A stretch of DNA of 64,000 nt from Arsukibacterium perlucidum DSM 18276 (GTDB lineage: Bacteria > Pseudomonadota > Gammaproteobacteria > Enterobacterales > Alteromonadaceae). Under the pieces are notes generated by a model. The model was not told the origin of the DNA. It did no database searches and saw only the letters and a list, made by a program, of their open reading frames with translations. Below are positions 40,649-50,027 of the stretch, piece after piece; position 1 is the first letter of the stretch; each line of letters opens with the position of its first letter. The DNA is taken from assembly GCF_000382165.1 (NCBI RefSeq), contig NZ_KB907706.1:94645-158644 (forward strand). Reading direction: 5' to 3'. Both the position numbers and the translations under genes were made by a program.

Positions 40649-40882
40649 GCAGTAAAGGGTTCCAACCGGGAATTAGTAACTTTGCTTACTATAGCAAGTT
40701 TTGGCTTTAGCAACAGTAGAACAGTTGGATAAGGTAATTGGTTTAAATACCGGGATATCCAAATCAACATGAACTTGTTAGCGATGATCCAATCGTACCT
40801 GCTAGGGCTACTACTTAGCCTAAGTCATAACTGAAAAGATAATATCCAATATTGGGTACTATAATGAGTTAAAGGAGGATTA

Positions 40883-41554
40883 ATGAAAAAAGTACTGATA
40901 TTTGTAACTAACCATGCCACGTTGGGTGATACCGATGAAGCCAACGGCACTTTTGCTCCTGAACTTACTCACGCGCTGGATGTGTTTCTCAAAGCCGATA
41001 TTTATTATGATCTGGTATCGATTAACGGTGGCAAAGCACCTTTGTATGGCACTGACATTGACGATGATGAAGTGAATGCAAGAATTCTGGCCAATGATGA
41101 GTTTCAGAAAAGGATTAATAATACTCTGGTGGCGTCGAAAATTAATGTCGATGATTATGATGCTATTTTTTATCCGGGTGGTTTTGGTTTGTTATCGGAT
41201 CTGGCAATTAATGAAACGGTAGCAAAGTTAAGCGCCAAACATTATGAAAACGGTGGCTTACTGGCTGCAGTATGCCATGGACCTGCAGGTTTACTGCCTG
41301 TTACGCTGAGTAATGGCAACAAGCTGCTTCAAAATATAGTAGTAACTGGCTTTACCCGGGAAGAAGAGGTGGATTACGGTACTATCGACAAGGTTCCGTT
41401 TTTGCTGGAAGAGTCGTTAACCCGGCTAGCCAGGCAATATCGCAAAGGGCAACCCTGGGCTGAACTGATTGTTGAAGACAACAGAGTTATTACTGGCCAG
41501 AATCCGGGCAGTGCGCATGCGGTGGCAGCAGCCCTGGTAAAACAGCTGGTTTAA
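40883..41554 (+). CDS. DJ-1/PfpI superfamily protein (Hsp31/glyoxalase III-like)
   Basis: 223 residues. The nucleophilic elbow cysteine is in LLAAVCHGPAGLL (about 133), preceded by AIFYPGGFGLLSDL; the N-terminal glutamate region EANGTFAPEL is where Hsp31-type proteins place a catalytic acid. Predicted cytoplasmic glyoxalase/deglycase or chaperone. AAAGGAGG is an unusually strong ribosome site. Monocistronic with a terminator after it. Confidence 0.85.
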   Translation: MKKVLIFVTNHATLGDTDEANGTFAPELTHALDVFLKADIYYDLVSINGGKAPLYGTDIDDDEVNARILANDEFQKRINNTLVASKINVDDYDAIFYPGGFGLLSDLAINETVAKLSAKHYENGGLLAAVCHGPAGLLPVTLSNGNKLLQNIVVTGFTREEEVDYGTIDKVPFLLEESLTRLARQYRKGQPWAELIVEDNRVITGQNPGSAHAVAAALVKQLV

Positions 41555-41582
41555 ATTTTTAGCTCAGCTAACAATCATTGAT

Positions 41583-41607
41583 AACGCCCTGTTGCAGGGC
41601 GTTTTTT
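41583..41607 (+). terminator. Rho-independent terminator
   Basis: 9-bp stem AACGCCCTG/CAGGGCGTT with TTG loop then TTTT, after the DJ-1/PfpI gene. Confidence 0.85.
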
Positions 41608-41658
41608 GGTGTTTTGCGCTACAGTGTAATTATCTTTACAAAATAACAGGTACAAACT

Positions 41659-42096
41659 ATGGCGTTAGCGTCAATTATGACCAGAAAAGTACAAGTGACA
41701 ACGGAGGACGCGACCTTAGCAAGCTTGCGAACTTTATTTACTGATTCAAAATTTCAGCATGTGCCGGTGGTTAACAGCATGCAGCAGCCGATAGGCATTG
41801 TGTCGGTAAAAGATTATTTTAAAGCGGTAAGTTCGGTGATAGACACGGCCTCACAAAGCACTATCGAATTGTATATGCAAAAGCGTAAGGTCGCTCAGGT
41901 GATGTCGTCGCCAGTGTTCAGCGTGCCTGCAGATACTGGTATTTTGCAGGCAGCAAGTATTCTGGTGGAGCGCAATATCAGCTGTTTGCTGGTAGTTGAT
42001 GCTCAAAAACGATTAATTGGCATAGTGTCATGGAAAGATATTATGCGGCGGATTGTTCAGGCGCAGCAAAAGAAACAACAAGAACAAAAGAAATAA
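41659..42096 (+). CDS. Tandem CBS domain protein
   Basis: 145 residues made of two CBS motifs: IMTRKVQVTTEDATLASLRTLF (7-60) and VMSSPVFSVPADTGILQAASIL (75-135), with GIVSVKDYF and GIVSWKDIM as the ends. Such stand-alone pairs usually bind adenine nucleotides and regulate a partner. The C-terminal tail is Gln/Lys-rich. Partner unknown; next downstream are tRNA genes on the other strand. Confidence 0.88.
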   Translation: MALASIMTRKVQVTTEDATLASLRTLFTDSKFQHVPVVNSMQQPIGIVSVKDYFKAVSSVIDTASQSTIELYMQKRKVAQVMSSPVFSVPADTGILQAASILVERNISCLLVVDAQKRLIGIVSWKDIMRRIVQAQQKKQQEQKK

Positions 42097-42108
42097 TTGC
42101 TAAGAAAG

Positions 42109-42184
42109 TGGTGGATTGTACTGGGTTCGAACCAGTGACCCCCGCCTTGTAAGGGCGGTGCTCTCCCAGCTGAGCTAACAATCC
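42109..42184 (-). tRNA. tRNA-Val (UAC), copy 1
   Basis: Reading the minus strand: acceptor GGATTGT/ACAATCC, D arm GCTC..GAGC, anticodon arm CCGCC-CTTACAA-GGCGG with anticodon TAC, T arm ACTGG-TTCGAAC-CCAGT, discriminator A and an encoded CCA (42111-42109). All four arms pair perfectly. Almost identical to the copy at 42301-42376. Confidence 0.96.
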
Positions 42185-42216
42185 ACGGGAGATATACTGT
42201 ATTTTTTAAATCAAAT

Positions 42217-42290
42217 TGGTGGATTGTACTGGCTTGAGCCAGTTATCACCGTCTCGTCGTAAAGAGCGGGCGGTGCTCTCCATGATAAGA
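42217..42290 (-). pseudogene. Decayed tRNA-Val copy
   Basis: Lies between two good tRNA-Val genes and matches them in the 3' end (ACAATCC A CCA), T stem ACTGG/CCAGT and the block GGAGAGCACCGCCC. The 5' acceptor strand GGATTGT and D arm are lost, the T loop is shortened to six bases (CTCAAG), and the anticodon arm is enlarged with extra bases though a TAC triplet remains in its loop. It should not be a working tRNA. Confidence 0.8.
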
Positions 42291-42300
42291 CCTCAAAATT

Positions 42301-42376
42301 TGGTGGATTGTACTGGGTTCGAACCAGTGACCCCCGCCTTGTAAGGGCGGTGCTCTCCCAGCTGAGCTAACAATCC
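42301..42376 (-). tRNA. tRNA-Val (UAC), copy 2
   Basis: Same sequence and arms as copy 1, anticodon TAC, encoded CCA at 42303-42301, 5' G at 42376. It is probably the promoter-proximal gene of a tandem valine tRNA transcript, next to gltX. Confidence 0.96.
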
Positions 42377-42579
42377 ACGCTGTTTGATGGCGCTCATTAT
42401 AGGGAGCATGAATTTACTGTCAACTTTATTTTTTAAAAAGCGGTTCGATTGCTGCAAAAGTAAACATCAGCAACTTTTTGGCAGAAATGCCGGCTGAATG
42501 CCGGCGCGCAGGTGGTGCATCATGACGTCAGCATTGTTACAATGACGCCAACTTAGTATTCTGCCACTTTGGATTAATT

Positions 42580-43992
42580 ATGTCGTTAGTTACCCGTTTT
42601 GCGCCAAGCCCTACCGGATATTTGCATGTTGGCGGTGCCCGTACCGCATTATACAGCTGGCTTTATGCTAAAAAGCGCGGCGGTAAGTTTATTCTGCGGA
42701 TTGAAGATACCGATTTAGAGCGCTCAAATCAGGACTCAGTCGATGCTATCTTGGAAGGTATGCACTGGTTGGGCTTAGAGCATGATGAGGGCCCTTACTA
42801 CCAGACTCAACGCTTTGATTTATACAAAGAAGTGGTGGCACAGCTATTGGCCGATGGTAAGGCTTATAAATGCTTTTGTACCGCAGAAGAAGTGGACGCC
42901 ATGCGCGAAGCGCAAATGGCTGCCGGCGAAAAACCAAAATATAACGGTATGTGGCGCGAACGTACTGATCACCCGGTCGATAAACCCTTTGTTATTCGTT
43001 TTAAAAACCCACAGCAAGGCACAGTGGTTATTGATGACATGATTAAAGGCCGGATTGAAATTGCCAACAGTGAGTTGGACGATTTAATTATTGCCCGTAG
43101 TGATGGCACCCCGACCTACAACCTGACGGTAGTGGTAGATGACTGGAAAATGGGAATTACCCATGTGATCCGCGGCGATGATCATGTTAACAATACCCCG
43201 CGGCAAATGAATATTCTGGCGGCCTTGGGTGCAGAAATCCCTAAGTATGCTCATGTGCCGATGATTTTAGGTGATGACGGTAAGCGCTTATCAAAACGCC
43301 ATGGCGCGGTGGGCGTAATGCAGTATCGTGATAATGGCTTTTTGCCAGAGGCACTGATTAACTATCTGGTGCGGCTGGGCTGGTCGCATGGCGATCAGGA
43401 GATTTTCAGCAAAGCCGAATTGGTGGAGCTGTTCGACCTGGCCGACTGTAACCGGGCGCCATCAGCTTTCAATACCGAAAAACTGCTGTGGTTAAATCAG
43501 CATTACATTAAAACGCTGCCGCCAGAGCGGGTAGCTGCAGAGCTGCAATGGCATTTAACTGAACAACAGCTGGATACCAGTAAAGGCCCGGCTATTGAGG
43601 CAGTGATTGCGGTACAGGGTGAGCGGGTAAAAACCTTAAAAGAACTGGTAGAAGTCAGCCGCTATTTTTATGAAGACTTCAGTGAATTTGAAGAAAATGC
43701 AGCGAAAAAGCATTTACGCCCGGTCGCCGCTGAGCCTCTGGCGTTAGTAAAACAAAAATTAGCTGAGCTGACAGATTGGCAGTTGCAGCCTATTCACGAC
43801 GCAATCAATGCCGCCGCTGAACAGTTGGGGCTTGGGATGGGCAAAGTGGGTATGCCAATGCGGGTAGCCGTAACCGGGGGAGGCAACTCACCTGCGCTTG
43901 ATCAAACCTTGTTGTTGGTTGGCCGGGAACGGACCTTAGCCAGAATTGAGCTGGCGTTGGAGTTTATCAGTAAACGGGCTGAGGCAAGCTAA
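42580..43992 (+). CDS. gltX: Glutamyl-tRNA synthetase
   Basis: 470 residues, class I synthetase. HIGH-type motif in [19 protein letters not shown] (6-24), KMSKS-type in [15 protein letters not shown] (about 235-249). Of the usual zinc-loop cysteines only CFC at about 98-100 is visible. Charges tRNA-Glu. Starts about 200 bases after the valine tRNA cluster, which points the other way. Confidence 0.97.
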   Translation: MSLVTRFAPSPTGYLHVGGARTALYSWLYAKKRGGKFILRIEDTDLERSNQDSVDAILEGMHWLGLEHDEGPYYQTQRFDLYKEVVAQLLADGKAYKCFCTAEEVDAMREAQMAAGEKPKYNGMWRERTDHPVDKPFVIRFKNPQQGTVVIDDMIKGRIEIANSELDDLIIARSDGTPTYNLTVVVDDWKMGITHVIRGDDHVNNTPRQMNILAALGAEIPKYAHVPMILGDDGKRLSKRHGAVGVMQYRDNGFLPEALINYLVRLGWSHGDQEIFSKAELVELFDLADCNRAPSAFNTEKLLWLNQHYIKTLPPERVAAELQWHLTEQQLDTSKGPAIEAVIAVQGERVKTLKELVEVSRYFYEDFSEFEENAAKKHLRPVAAEPLALVKQKLAELTDWQLQPIHDAINAAAEQLGLGMGKVGMPMRVAVTGGGNSPALDQTLLLVGRERTLARIELALEFISKRAEAS

Positions 43993-43996
43993 CACA

Positions 43997-44830
43997 GTGT
44001 TGAAACGGCTAACTGGAATATTGCTGCTTGCTGTCGTTCTCGCGACAACCGTTCTTGCGACAACCTTGCCGGTGCGTGCCGACGGCAATTCGGATGGTGA
44101 CGGCGTGGCTGTTGGCGATTCACCAACCTTTCAGTTGCCGTTAGATTTTCTTGGTACTATTGGCGGCGATATTGAGCTGGGTTTGCTGGTCAATACCGGC
44201 AATACCGAAGCGCACTCTGTTCGCATTAACAGCGAGTTACTGCATGAACTTGAGTATTTTCGCAACAAGTATCAGTTATATGGCCGTATTCAACGCAGTA
44301 AAGTATTTAATTCTGCAACCCAACACAACGAAGATGTCACCACAGCCAAACGGTATGGCATTACCGGCCAGAGCAATTATAAGTTTTTAGTCGGCCGGCA
44401 GTCTTTGTTTGGCCGCGGGGCTTATTTATATGATCAGTTTGGTGCGTTCCGGGTACAGAGTTCACTGGCAGTGGGTTATGCAAACCGGGTGTATGAAATG
44501 CAAACCAACTATATTGATCTGGAAACAGGCCCTGGTTTTGCTCACCAGCGCAGTAGTAGTGGTGTAACTAATACCGGTTTAATCTGGTTTCTGGCATTTA
44601 ACCTGGAGCAAAAAATATACGAGGGTAGTAGTTTCCGGCAGACTTTTGAAGGCTCAGTGTCGCTGGATGGCGCTAACTCAACCTTTGTCAGTCGCAGCAG
44701 CATTACATCTCAGTTGTTTGACAAGTTATCAATGCGTTTCAGCTTGGTAGCCCGCCATAACTCGCGGCCGGAGGGCAATTTAAAAACAATGGATACCGAA
44801 ACTGCAGCATCCATCGTTTATACGTTTTAA
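43997..44830 (+). CDS. DUF481 family outer-membrane beta-barrel protein
   Basis: 277 residues from GTG 43997, five bases after gltX (a TTG follows directly at 44000; GAGG lies upstream). A longer frame inside gltX is rejected. Signal peptide ends near LPVRADG. The body alternates as beta strands and starts GGDIELGLLVNTGNTEAHSV, the DUF481 hallmark, and ends ...AASIVYTF with terminal phenylalanine, so it should insert in the outer membrane. Function unknown (YdiY-like). Confidence 0.85.
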   Translation: MLKRLTGILLLAVVLATTVLATTLPVRADGNSDGDGVAVGDSPTFQLPLDFLGTIGGDIELGLLVNTGNTEAHSVRINSELLHELEYFRNKYQLYGRIQRSKVFNSATQHNEDVTTAKRYGITGQSNYKFLVGRQSLFGRGAYLYDQFGAFRVQSSLAVGYANRVYEMQTNYIDLETGPGFAHQRSSSGVTNTGLIWFLAFNLEQKIYEGSSFRQTFEGSVSLDGANSTFVSRSSITSQLFDKLSMRFSLVARHNSRPEGNLKTMDTETAASIVYTF

Positions 44831-44848
44831 TTCAGGCAGCCTGTTAAA

Positions 44849-46075
44849 TTAGTGCAATACCCGCGCCCTTAAGGTACCCGGGATAGCTTTTAACTCGTTT
44901 AATGCCAGTTCATGATCTTCTGAATCAACATCAATTACCACATAGCCGATATCCTGCACTGTTTGTAAGTACTGGCCAGAGATATTGATATTATGCTTAG
45001 CAAAAGTTTCGTTAATTTTAGTCATCATGCCAGGCTGGTTTTTGTGAATATGCAGCAGGCGTGAACGGCCTTTATGCTCAGGTAATGATACTTCCGGGAA
45101 GTTAACTGCAGATAAGGTAGAGCCGTTATCGCTGTATTTCACCATTTTGCCGGCGACTTCATAGCCAATGTTTTCCTGTGCTTCCTGGGTGGAGCCACCG
45201 ATATGCGGTGTTAATAGCACATTATCAAAGGCCCGCAGTGGCGAGATAAATTCTTCATCATTGCCCTTTGGTTCCACCGGGAATACATCAATAGCGGCGC
45301 CCGCCAGTTTTTTGTTTTGTAAGCTGGCAGTTAATGCCTCAATATCCACAACGGTGCCCCGCGAGGCGTTAATTAAAATGGCGCCCTGTTTCATCAGCGC
45401 CAGCTCCGCTTCGGCAATCATGTTTTTAGTTTGCGGCGTTTCCGGCACATGCAGACTGATCACATCTGAAGTGCTAAGCAGGGTGGTTAAATCGACCTGA
45501 TTAGCATTACCCAGAACCAGTTTACTTTCGATATCGTAAAACTGAACGCGCATACCAATGTGCTCGGCCATAATACTCAGCTGAGTGCCGATATGACCAT
45601 AACCAATAATCCCCAGGGTTTTACCGCGGGCTTCATAAGAGTTATCAGCGGTTTTTAACCACTCACCGCGATGGGCCGCCGCGTTACGCTGCGGAATACC
45701 ACGCAACAGCATAATGATCTGGCCCAACACTAATTCAGCTACCGAGCGGGTGTTGGAGAATGGCGCATTAAATACCGGGATAGCGCGTTTTAACGCCGCG
45801 TCTAAATCAACCTGATTAGTACCAATACAAAAACAACCAATGGCCATTAACTTATTCGCGGCGTCCAGTACCCGCTCAGTTAACTGGGTACGTGAGCGAA
45901 TGCCGACAAAATGTGCTTCGCTGATCCTCTCGATTAGCTGATCTTCAGGTAATGAGGTTTTAAGATACTCAATATTGGTATAACCCTGGTTTTTAAAGGT
46001 TTGGACAGCACTCTGGTGCAAGCCTTCCAGCAGCAGAATTTTTATTTTATCTTTGGCCAGCGAATATTTTTCCAT
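44849..46075 (-). CDS. serA: D-3-phosphoglycerate dehydrogenase
   Basis: 408 residues. NAD-binding GIIGYGHIGTQL (about 155-166), catalytic arginine in NASRGTVVD, glutamate in DVFPVEPKG, histidine in LLTPHIGGST, and a C-terminal ACT domain (from about 335) for feedback inhibition by serine. First step of serine synthesis. 68 bases downstream of rpiA in the same direction. Confidence 0.97.
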   Translation of the reverse strand: MEKYSLAKDKIKILLLEGLHQSAVQTFKNQGYTNIEYLKTSLPEDQLIERISEAHFVGIRSRTQLTERVLDAANKLMAIGCFCIGTNQVDLDAALKRAIPVFNAPFSNTRSVAELVLGQIIMLLRGIPQRNAAAHRGEWLKTADNSYEARGKTLGIIGYGHIGTQLSIMAEHIGMRVQFYDIESKLVLGNANQVDLTTLLSTSDVISLHVPETPQTKNMIAEAELALMKQGAILINASRGTVVDIEALTASLQNKKLAGAAIDVFPVEPKGNDEEFISPLRAFDNVLLTPHIGGSTQEAQENIGYEVAGKMVKYSDNGSTLSAVNFPEVSLPEHKGRSRLLHIHKNQPGMMTKINETFAKHNINISGQYLQTVQDIGYVVIDVDSEDHELALNELKAIPGTLRARVLH

Positions 46076-46143
46076 GGTTCTCTCGTTGCATTAATTTAAA
46101 ATAGGGTGTCTGCAAACTTATCAGCAGGTGCCTGGGCAGCGGC

Positions 46144-46800
46144 TTATTTAATGATCCTGGTGCCAGTAGTGCTGCCGACCAACACAATGTCGGCCGGACG
46201 ACGGGCGAACAAGCCGTTGGTCACTACCCCAACAATATTGTTCAGTTGTTGCTCCAGGGCCCGCGGATCAGTAATTTGTAAGTCGTGGGCATCGATGATC
46301 TGGTTGCCATTGTCGGTAATTACACCCTGGCGCAATACTGGTCTTGCCCCCAGTTTTTCCAACTCACGGCTGACATAGCTGCTGGCCATCGGGATCACTT
46401 CAATAGGCAGTGGAAAGCGACCAAGTACCTCGACTTGCTTAGTGCTATCGACGATACAGACAAAGGTGTTGGCAACGGCAGCCACAATTTTTTCCCGGGT
46501 CAGGGCGGCGCCACCGCCTTTAATCATATGCTTCTGGCTGTTAATTTCATCAGCGCCGTCAATGTAAATACTAAGTTCGCTGATCTCATTCAAATCAAGC
46601 ACCGCTATACCCAGTTGCTTAAGTTTGGCAGTTGACTGTTCAGAGCTTGAGACTGCACCTCGGATATCATCTTTAATGCTGGCCAGGGCATCGATAAAAT
46701 GATTAACAGTAGAGCCGGTACCCACGCCGACAATGCTGTCTTTGCTGATAAATTCCAGTGCTGCCCAGGCAGCGTGACGTTTCATTTCATCTTGGGTCAT
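46144..46800 (-). CDS. rpiA: Ribose-5-phosphate isomerase A
   Basis: 218 residues. [23 protein letters not shown] with the catalytic aspartates, [14 protein letters not shown] and [11 protein letters not shown] are all RpiA motifs. Interconverts ribose-5-P and ribulose-5-P. rpiA-serA order is as in E. coli. Confidence 0.97.
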   Translation of the reverse strand: MTQDEMKRHAAWAALEFISKDSIVGVGTGSTVNHFIDALASIKDDIRGAVSSSEQSTAKLKQLGIAVLDLNEISELSIYIDGADEINSQKHMIKGGGAALTREKIVAAVANTFVCIVDSTKQVEVLGRFPLPIEVIPMASSYVSRELEKLGARPVLRQGVITDNGNQIIDAHDLQITDPRALEQQLNNIVGVVTNGLFARRPADIVLVGSTTGTRIIK

Positions 46801-47059
46801 GGCAGGTCTCTTTTTATTCAGCGGTTTTTAGCGTTTAGCCGTACAGATGGATATTATATCGAAAGCATGGTCAGACAAAAGGGCAAAAGTCGAAAAATTG
46901 CAAAACAGTTTAACAGATGGTTCATTGCACTGAACGCCGGCCACAATACCCGCCCTGGCTCATCACAGCAACTCGCCCTAGTGCCTGCGGCAGGGCTCAG
47001 ACACTCTGTGATGACCAGTTCGGGTTTCTGGCCTGCTTTTTTTTGTAAGTCGAACGTGC
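46801..47059. other. Intergenic region between rpiA and fau, little to call
   Basis: A plus-strand frame of 71 codons runs from ATG 46867 to TAG 47082, basic at the start (MVRQKGKSRKIAKQFNRW), overlapping the fau 3' end; it has no ribosome site and I do not call it. TATTATATC at about 46851-46859 could be part of the rpiA promoter. The T8 run at 47037-47044 is not preceded by a strong hairpin. Confidence 0.4.
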
Positions 47060-47677
47060 TCAGCGAAAGTCAAAATACTTAGCAGGGGTTATTACCTGCT
47101 GCAGTGGAATATCCCAGGCTTCAGCGGGCACGGCAGCTACCTGCTGGCAGTTGTGCGCCAGGCCAATAACCTGGCAGGGGCTGGCGGCGGGAAGTTGCGC
47201 CAAAGTGCGATCATAAAAGCCACCGCCCATCCCCAGCCGGTTGCCTGTGGCATCAAACGCTACCAGCGGGGTAAAAATAATATCTAAGGCCGCAACCGGC
47301 ATTACCCTGGCACAATTAAGCTGCGGCTCAGGAATATTAAAACGGTTTATTTGCATTACGCTGCTGCTGTCATAGTGTAAAAATAGCAGGTAACCAGGGC
47401 AAAAAGGGTGTAATACCGGCAGGTAGACATTTTTACCGGCTTGCCATAATGCCTGAATTAACGGTTCGGTATTCAGCTCGGCGTCGTTGGCCAGATAAAG
47501 AGCGAAATGTTGCTTTGTCAGTAACCAGTTAGTGCTGGTTACTTGCCTGACAAGTTCGGTTGCCGCTTTGGTTTGCTCAGCTGCAGTTAATTGCTGGCGA
47601 AATTGGCGCACTTGTTGGCGTAAGGCCTGACGGGAATGGGGGCTGGCTGGCGGAACAGCTTGCTGCAGGTGTGCCAT
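47060..47677 (-). CDS. fau: 5-formyltetrahydrofolate cyclo-ligase (YgfA)
   Basis: 205 residues from ATG 47677 (AAAGG upstream; the frame is open to a TTG at 47719 but that has no ribosome site). RQALRQQVRQFRQQLT begins the family; FTPLVAFDATGNRLGMGGGFYDRTLAQ is the signature at about 145-170, and AHNCQQV follows. Repairs 5-formyl-THF to methenyl-THF. In many gammaproteobacteria it is co-transcribed behind 6S RNA, as the layout here allows. Confidence 0.93.
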   Translation of the reverse strand: MAHLQQAVPPASPHSRQALRQQVRQFRQQLTAAEQTKAATELVRQVTSTNWLLTKQHFALYLANDAELNTEPLIQALWQAGKNVYLPVLHPFCPGYLLFLHYDSSSVMQINRFNIPEPQLNCARVMPVAALDIIFTPLVAFDATGNRLGMGGGFYDRTLAQLPAASPCQVIGLAHNCQQVAAVPAEAWDIPLQQVITPAKYFDFR

Positions 47678-47730
47678 CAAAATACCTTTGCTGCCAATAC
47701 GCTGAAATACTAATAACAAGCAGGAAACAG

Positions 47731-47914
47731 GGTTCTCCGGATTGCCGTTAGTTATTTAAGCCCTTGAACCCAGGGTTCAAGGCGGAAGACTCATGGTTGC
47801 CGTAGGCTTCCCGGTACTAGCCGGGCCTGCACAAAAGCCACACAGAAGAATTCCTGGATAAAACAATTATCGGCTCAGGGACGTCAATAACATTACAAAC
47901 AACCCAGAGAACGC
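47731..47914 (-). ncRNA. ssrS: 6S RNA
   Basis: On the minus strand the 5' end (GTTCTCTGGGTTG, from 47912) pairs with the 3' end (CAATCCGGAGAAC, to about 47732) to form the closing stem. Inside are the E. coli-like blocks GTCCCTGAGCCGATA and GAAGCC, and the strongly conserved palindrome CCTTGAACC..GGGTTCAAGG (47762-47782). Size about 184. It lies immediately upstream of fau in the same direction, its standard site. It binds sigma-70 RNA polymerase in stationary phase. Confidence 0.92.
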
Positions 47915-47918
47915 CTTG

Positions 47919-47924
47919 AGTATA
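47919..47924 (-). promoter_or_regulatory. -10 box of the 6S RNA promoter
   Basis: TATACT on the minus strand lies about seven bases before the mapped 5' stem of 6S RNA. No convincing -35 is present, which would fit stress-sigma use as known for ssrS. Confidence 0.5.
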
Positions 47925-48074
47925 GCAGCACAATTGCTACCTTATAAGGGGCAGGCGAACAAATGCTGACTGGTTGCGCAGATATCCAGCAGCGACGCCG
48001 ATAGCTGCACCTTACTGGCAGTTGGCTTGCGGCAATGGTAGGATAATGCCGTGTAATTTTGTGAAGACAACCCT

Positions 48075-48656
48075 ATGACTGACCCTCTTATTCAAAGTTA
48101 TGACCGCTGGAGCTCTGAGCTGGAGCAAGCTCACGTTATGGCTTCCGCCGCTGAACTGCATGGTTTAATTGCCGGCATGTTAAGTGCCGGCGTAAAAGCC
48201 GATGCTAAATCGCTGCTGCCGGTACTGTACGATTTTCTGAACGATGGCCAGGCCTTGCCGGTCGGCCTGGAAAAACAGGTGCAGTTGTTAGTTAATGCCA
48301 CAGCGAAAAGCCTGAATCAGGGCGACTTTTCTTTTAGTGTATTACTGCCAAGTGATGATGATGCGCTGTTTGAGCGGTTAGAGGCACTGGTTGAATGGTC
48401 ACAGGCATTTCTAGTCGGTTTTGCCGTGCAGCAAACCGATTTATCGCTGGTGTCGGAAGATGTACGCGAAGCACTGGATCAGCTGACGGAAGTGACCCGG
48501 GTTGACATTCATACCGTAACTGATGGCAGCAAAGATGAGAATGAAGAAGCCTATTATCTGGTGCTGGAACATGTGCGGATTATGGTGCTGTGTTGTTTTA
48601 ATGAAGTTGGCCTGAAATACAGCCCGCAGCCACCGTATGGCAAAACGCTGCATTAA
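48075..48656 (+). CDS. ygfB: UPF0149 family protein YgfB
   Basis: 193 residues, all-helical. AAELHGLIAGMLSAGV at about 20-36, FLVGFAVQQ and VLEHVRIMVLCCFNEV near the end are family marks. Function unclear. First of ygfB-pepP-ubiH-ubiI. In most relatives zapA lies divergently just upstream; here only 160 bases separate ygfB from ssrS and contain no such gene. Confidence 0.92.
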   Translation: MTDPLIQSYDRWSSELEQAHVMASAAELHGLIAGMLSAGVKADAKSLLPVLYDFLNDGQALPVGLEKQVQLLVNATAKSLNQGDFSFSVLLPSDDDALFERLEALVEWSQAFLVGFAVQQTDLSLVSEDVREALDQLTEVTRVDIHTVTDGSKDENEEAYYLVLEHVRIMVLCCFNEVGLKYSPQPPYGKTLH

Positions 48657-48695
48657 TACTACTTTGCCCGCTCACTTTAACCCCGAAGGATTGCA

Positions 48696-50027
48696 ATGGA
48701 AAACAGTGTTTTCGTAAAGCGCCGACAGCAGTTAATCGCGGCTTTGCAGCCGGGCTCAGTCGCCATTATCTGTGCTGCCACTGAACAAAACCGCAGCCGT
48801 GATACCGAATATCCGTTTCGTCAGCATAGTGACTTTTGGTATTTTACCGGTTTTAACGAACCTGATGCGCTGTTGATCTTAACTAACCGTGCTGATTTAC
48901 CAGCGGCTCAATTGTTATGCCGTGACAAAGACCCGGCGCAGGAAGTATGGCATGGCCGCCGGCTGGGCCCGCTTGCCGCTGCTGATACCCTGCAACTTCA
49001 GGCATTTTCACTTAGCGAGCAGAGCCCACTCTTGCAGCAAGCTATCAACGGCAGCGCAGCGGTTTACCTGCATTTAACTGAAAATAGCGCGCTGCTGCAG
49101 CAGATCACCGGGCAAATGCAATTGCTGAAGCAACGGGAAAAACGCGGTGATATCGCGCCAACCCAACTGGTTGATCTGGCACCCATCAGCGCAGCGCAGC
49201 GGCTGATAAAAGATCAGAGTGAAATTGCAATCATGCGCCGGGCCGGTCAAATTAGCGCCCAGGCGCATATCCGAGCTATGCAGTATTGCCAGCCCGGGCG
49301 ATTTGAGTATCAGTTGGAAGCGGAAATTCTGCATCACTTTGCCCTGAACGCTGCCCGCCACCCGGCGTACAACAGTATTGTCGGCAGTGGTGCTAACGGT
49401 TGTATTTTACATTACACCGATAACAGCAGTGAGCTGAAAGCCGGCGATTTAGTGCTGATTGACGCCGGCTGTGAGCTGCAAGGTTATGCGGCAGACATTA
49501 GCCGGACTTTTCCGGTAGCCGGCAAATTCAGCCCGGAGCAAGCTGAGCTGTATCAGCTGGTATTAGATGCCCAGTACGCGGCCTGTAATGCAGTAAAGCC
49601 CGGTAGCAACTTTGCTAAGGTTAGCGCCGCGGCCGAGCAGGTGCTTACCGAGGGCTTACTGGGCCTTGGCATTTTGCAGGGCGAGCTGGAGCAGCTTATC
49701 CGCGATAAAGCCTGTAAACAGTATTTTATTCACGGCATTGGCCACTGGCTGGGGCTGGATGTGCATGATGTTGGTGCATATAAAGTTCCTGGCCCGGATA
49801 GTGCAGCTGCCGAGCAGCCCTTTGTGCCCGGCATGGTGCTGACCATTGAGCCCGGCTTGTACATTCCACAGGGCAGCCCAACCGAGCCGCGCTGGTGGGA
49901 TTTAGCCATCCGGATTGAAGATAATCTGCTGGTAACGTCTGATGGCCATACCAACCTGACTACTGCTGTCCCGAAAGAAATTGACGCCATCGAGCAGCTA
50001 ATGGCAGTAAATAATGACCCAAATTAA
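48696..50027 (+). CDS. pepP: Xaa-Pro aminopeptidase P
   Basis: 443 residues. N-terminal creatinase-like domain (1-170), then pita-bread metallopeptidase with Mn ligands in LIDAGCELQGYAADISRTFP, HGIGHWLGLDVHDVG, TIEPGLYIP and AIRIEDNLLV. Cleaves N-terminal residues before proline. Overlaps ubiH by 14 bases. Confidence 0.96.
   Translation: MENSVFVKRRQQLIAALQPGSVAIICAATEQNRSRDTEYPFRQHSDFWYFTGFNEPDALLILTNRADLPAAQLLCRDKDPAQEVWHGRRLGPLAAADTLQLQAFSLSEQSPLLQQAINGSAAVYLHLTENSALLQQITGQMQLLKQREKRGDIAPTQLVDLAPISAAQRLIKDQSEIAIMRRAGQISAQAHIRAMQYCQPGRFEYQLEAEILHHFALNAARHPAYNSIVGSGANGCILHYTDNSSELKAGDLVLIDAGCELQGYAADISRTFPVAGKFSPEQAELYQLVLDAQYAACNAVKPGSNFAKVSAAAEQVLTEGLLGLGILQGELEQLIRDKACKQYFIHGIGHWLGLDVHDVGAYKVPGPDSAAAEQPFVPGMVLTIEPGLYIPQGSPTEPRWWDLAIRIEDNLLVTSDGHTNLTTAVPKEIDAIEQLMAVNNDPN

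Noticed and set aside
46867..47082. Small basic protein between rpiA and fau
   Set aside because: No ribosome site, overlaps fau, and the C-terminal half has no protein-like pattern.
47762..47782. Terminator-like palindrome upstream of fau
   Set aside because: It is the conserved hairpin of 6S RNA, supported by the closing stem and other conserved blocks.
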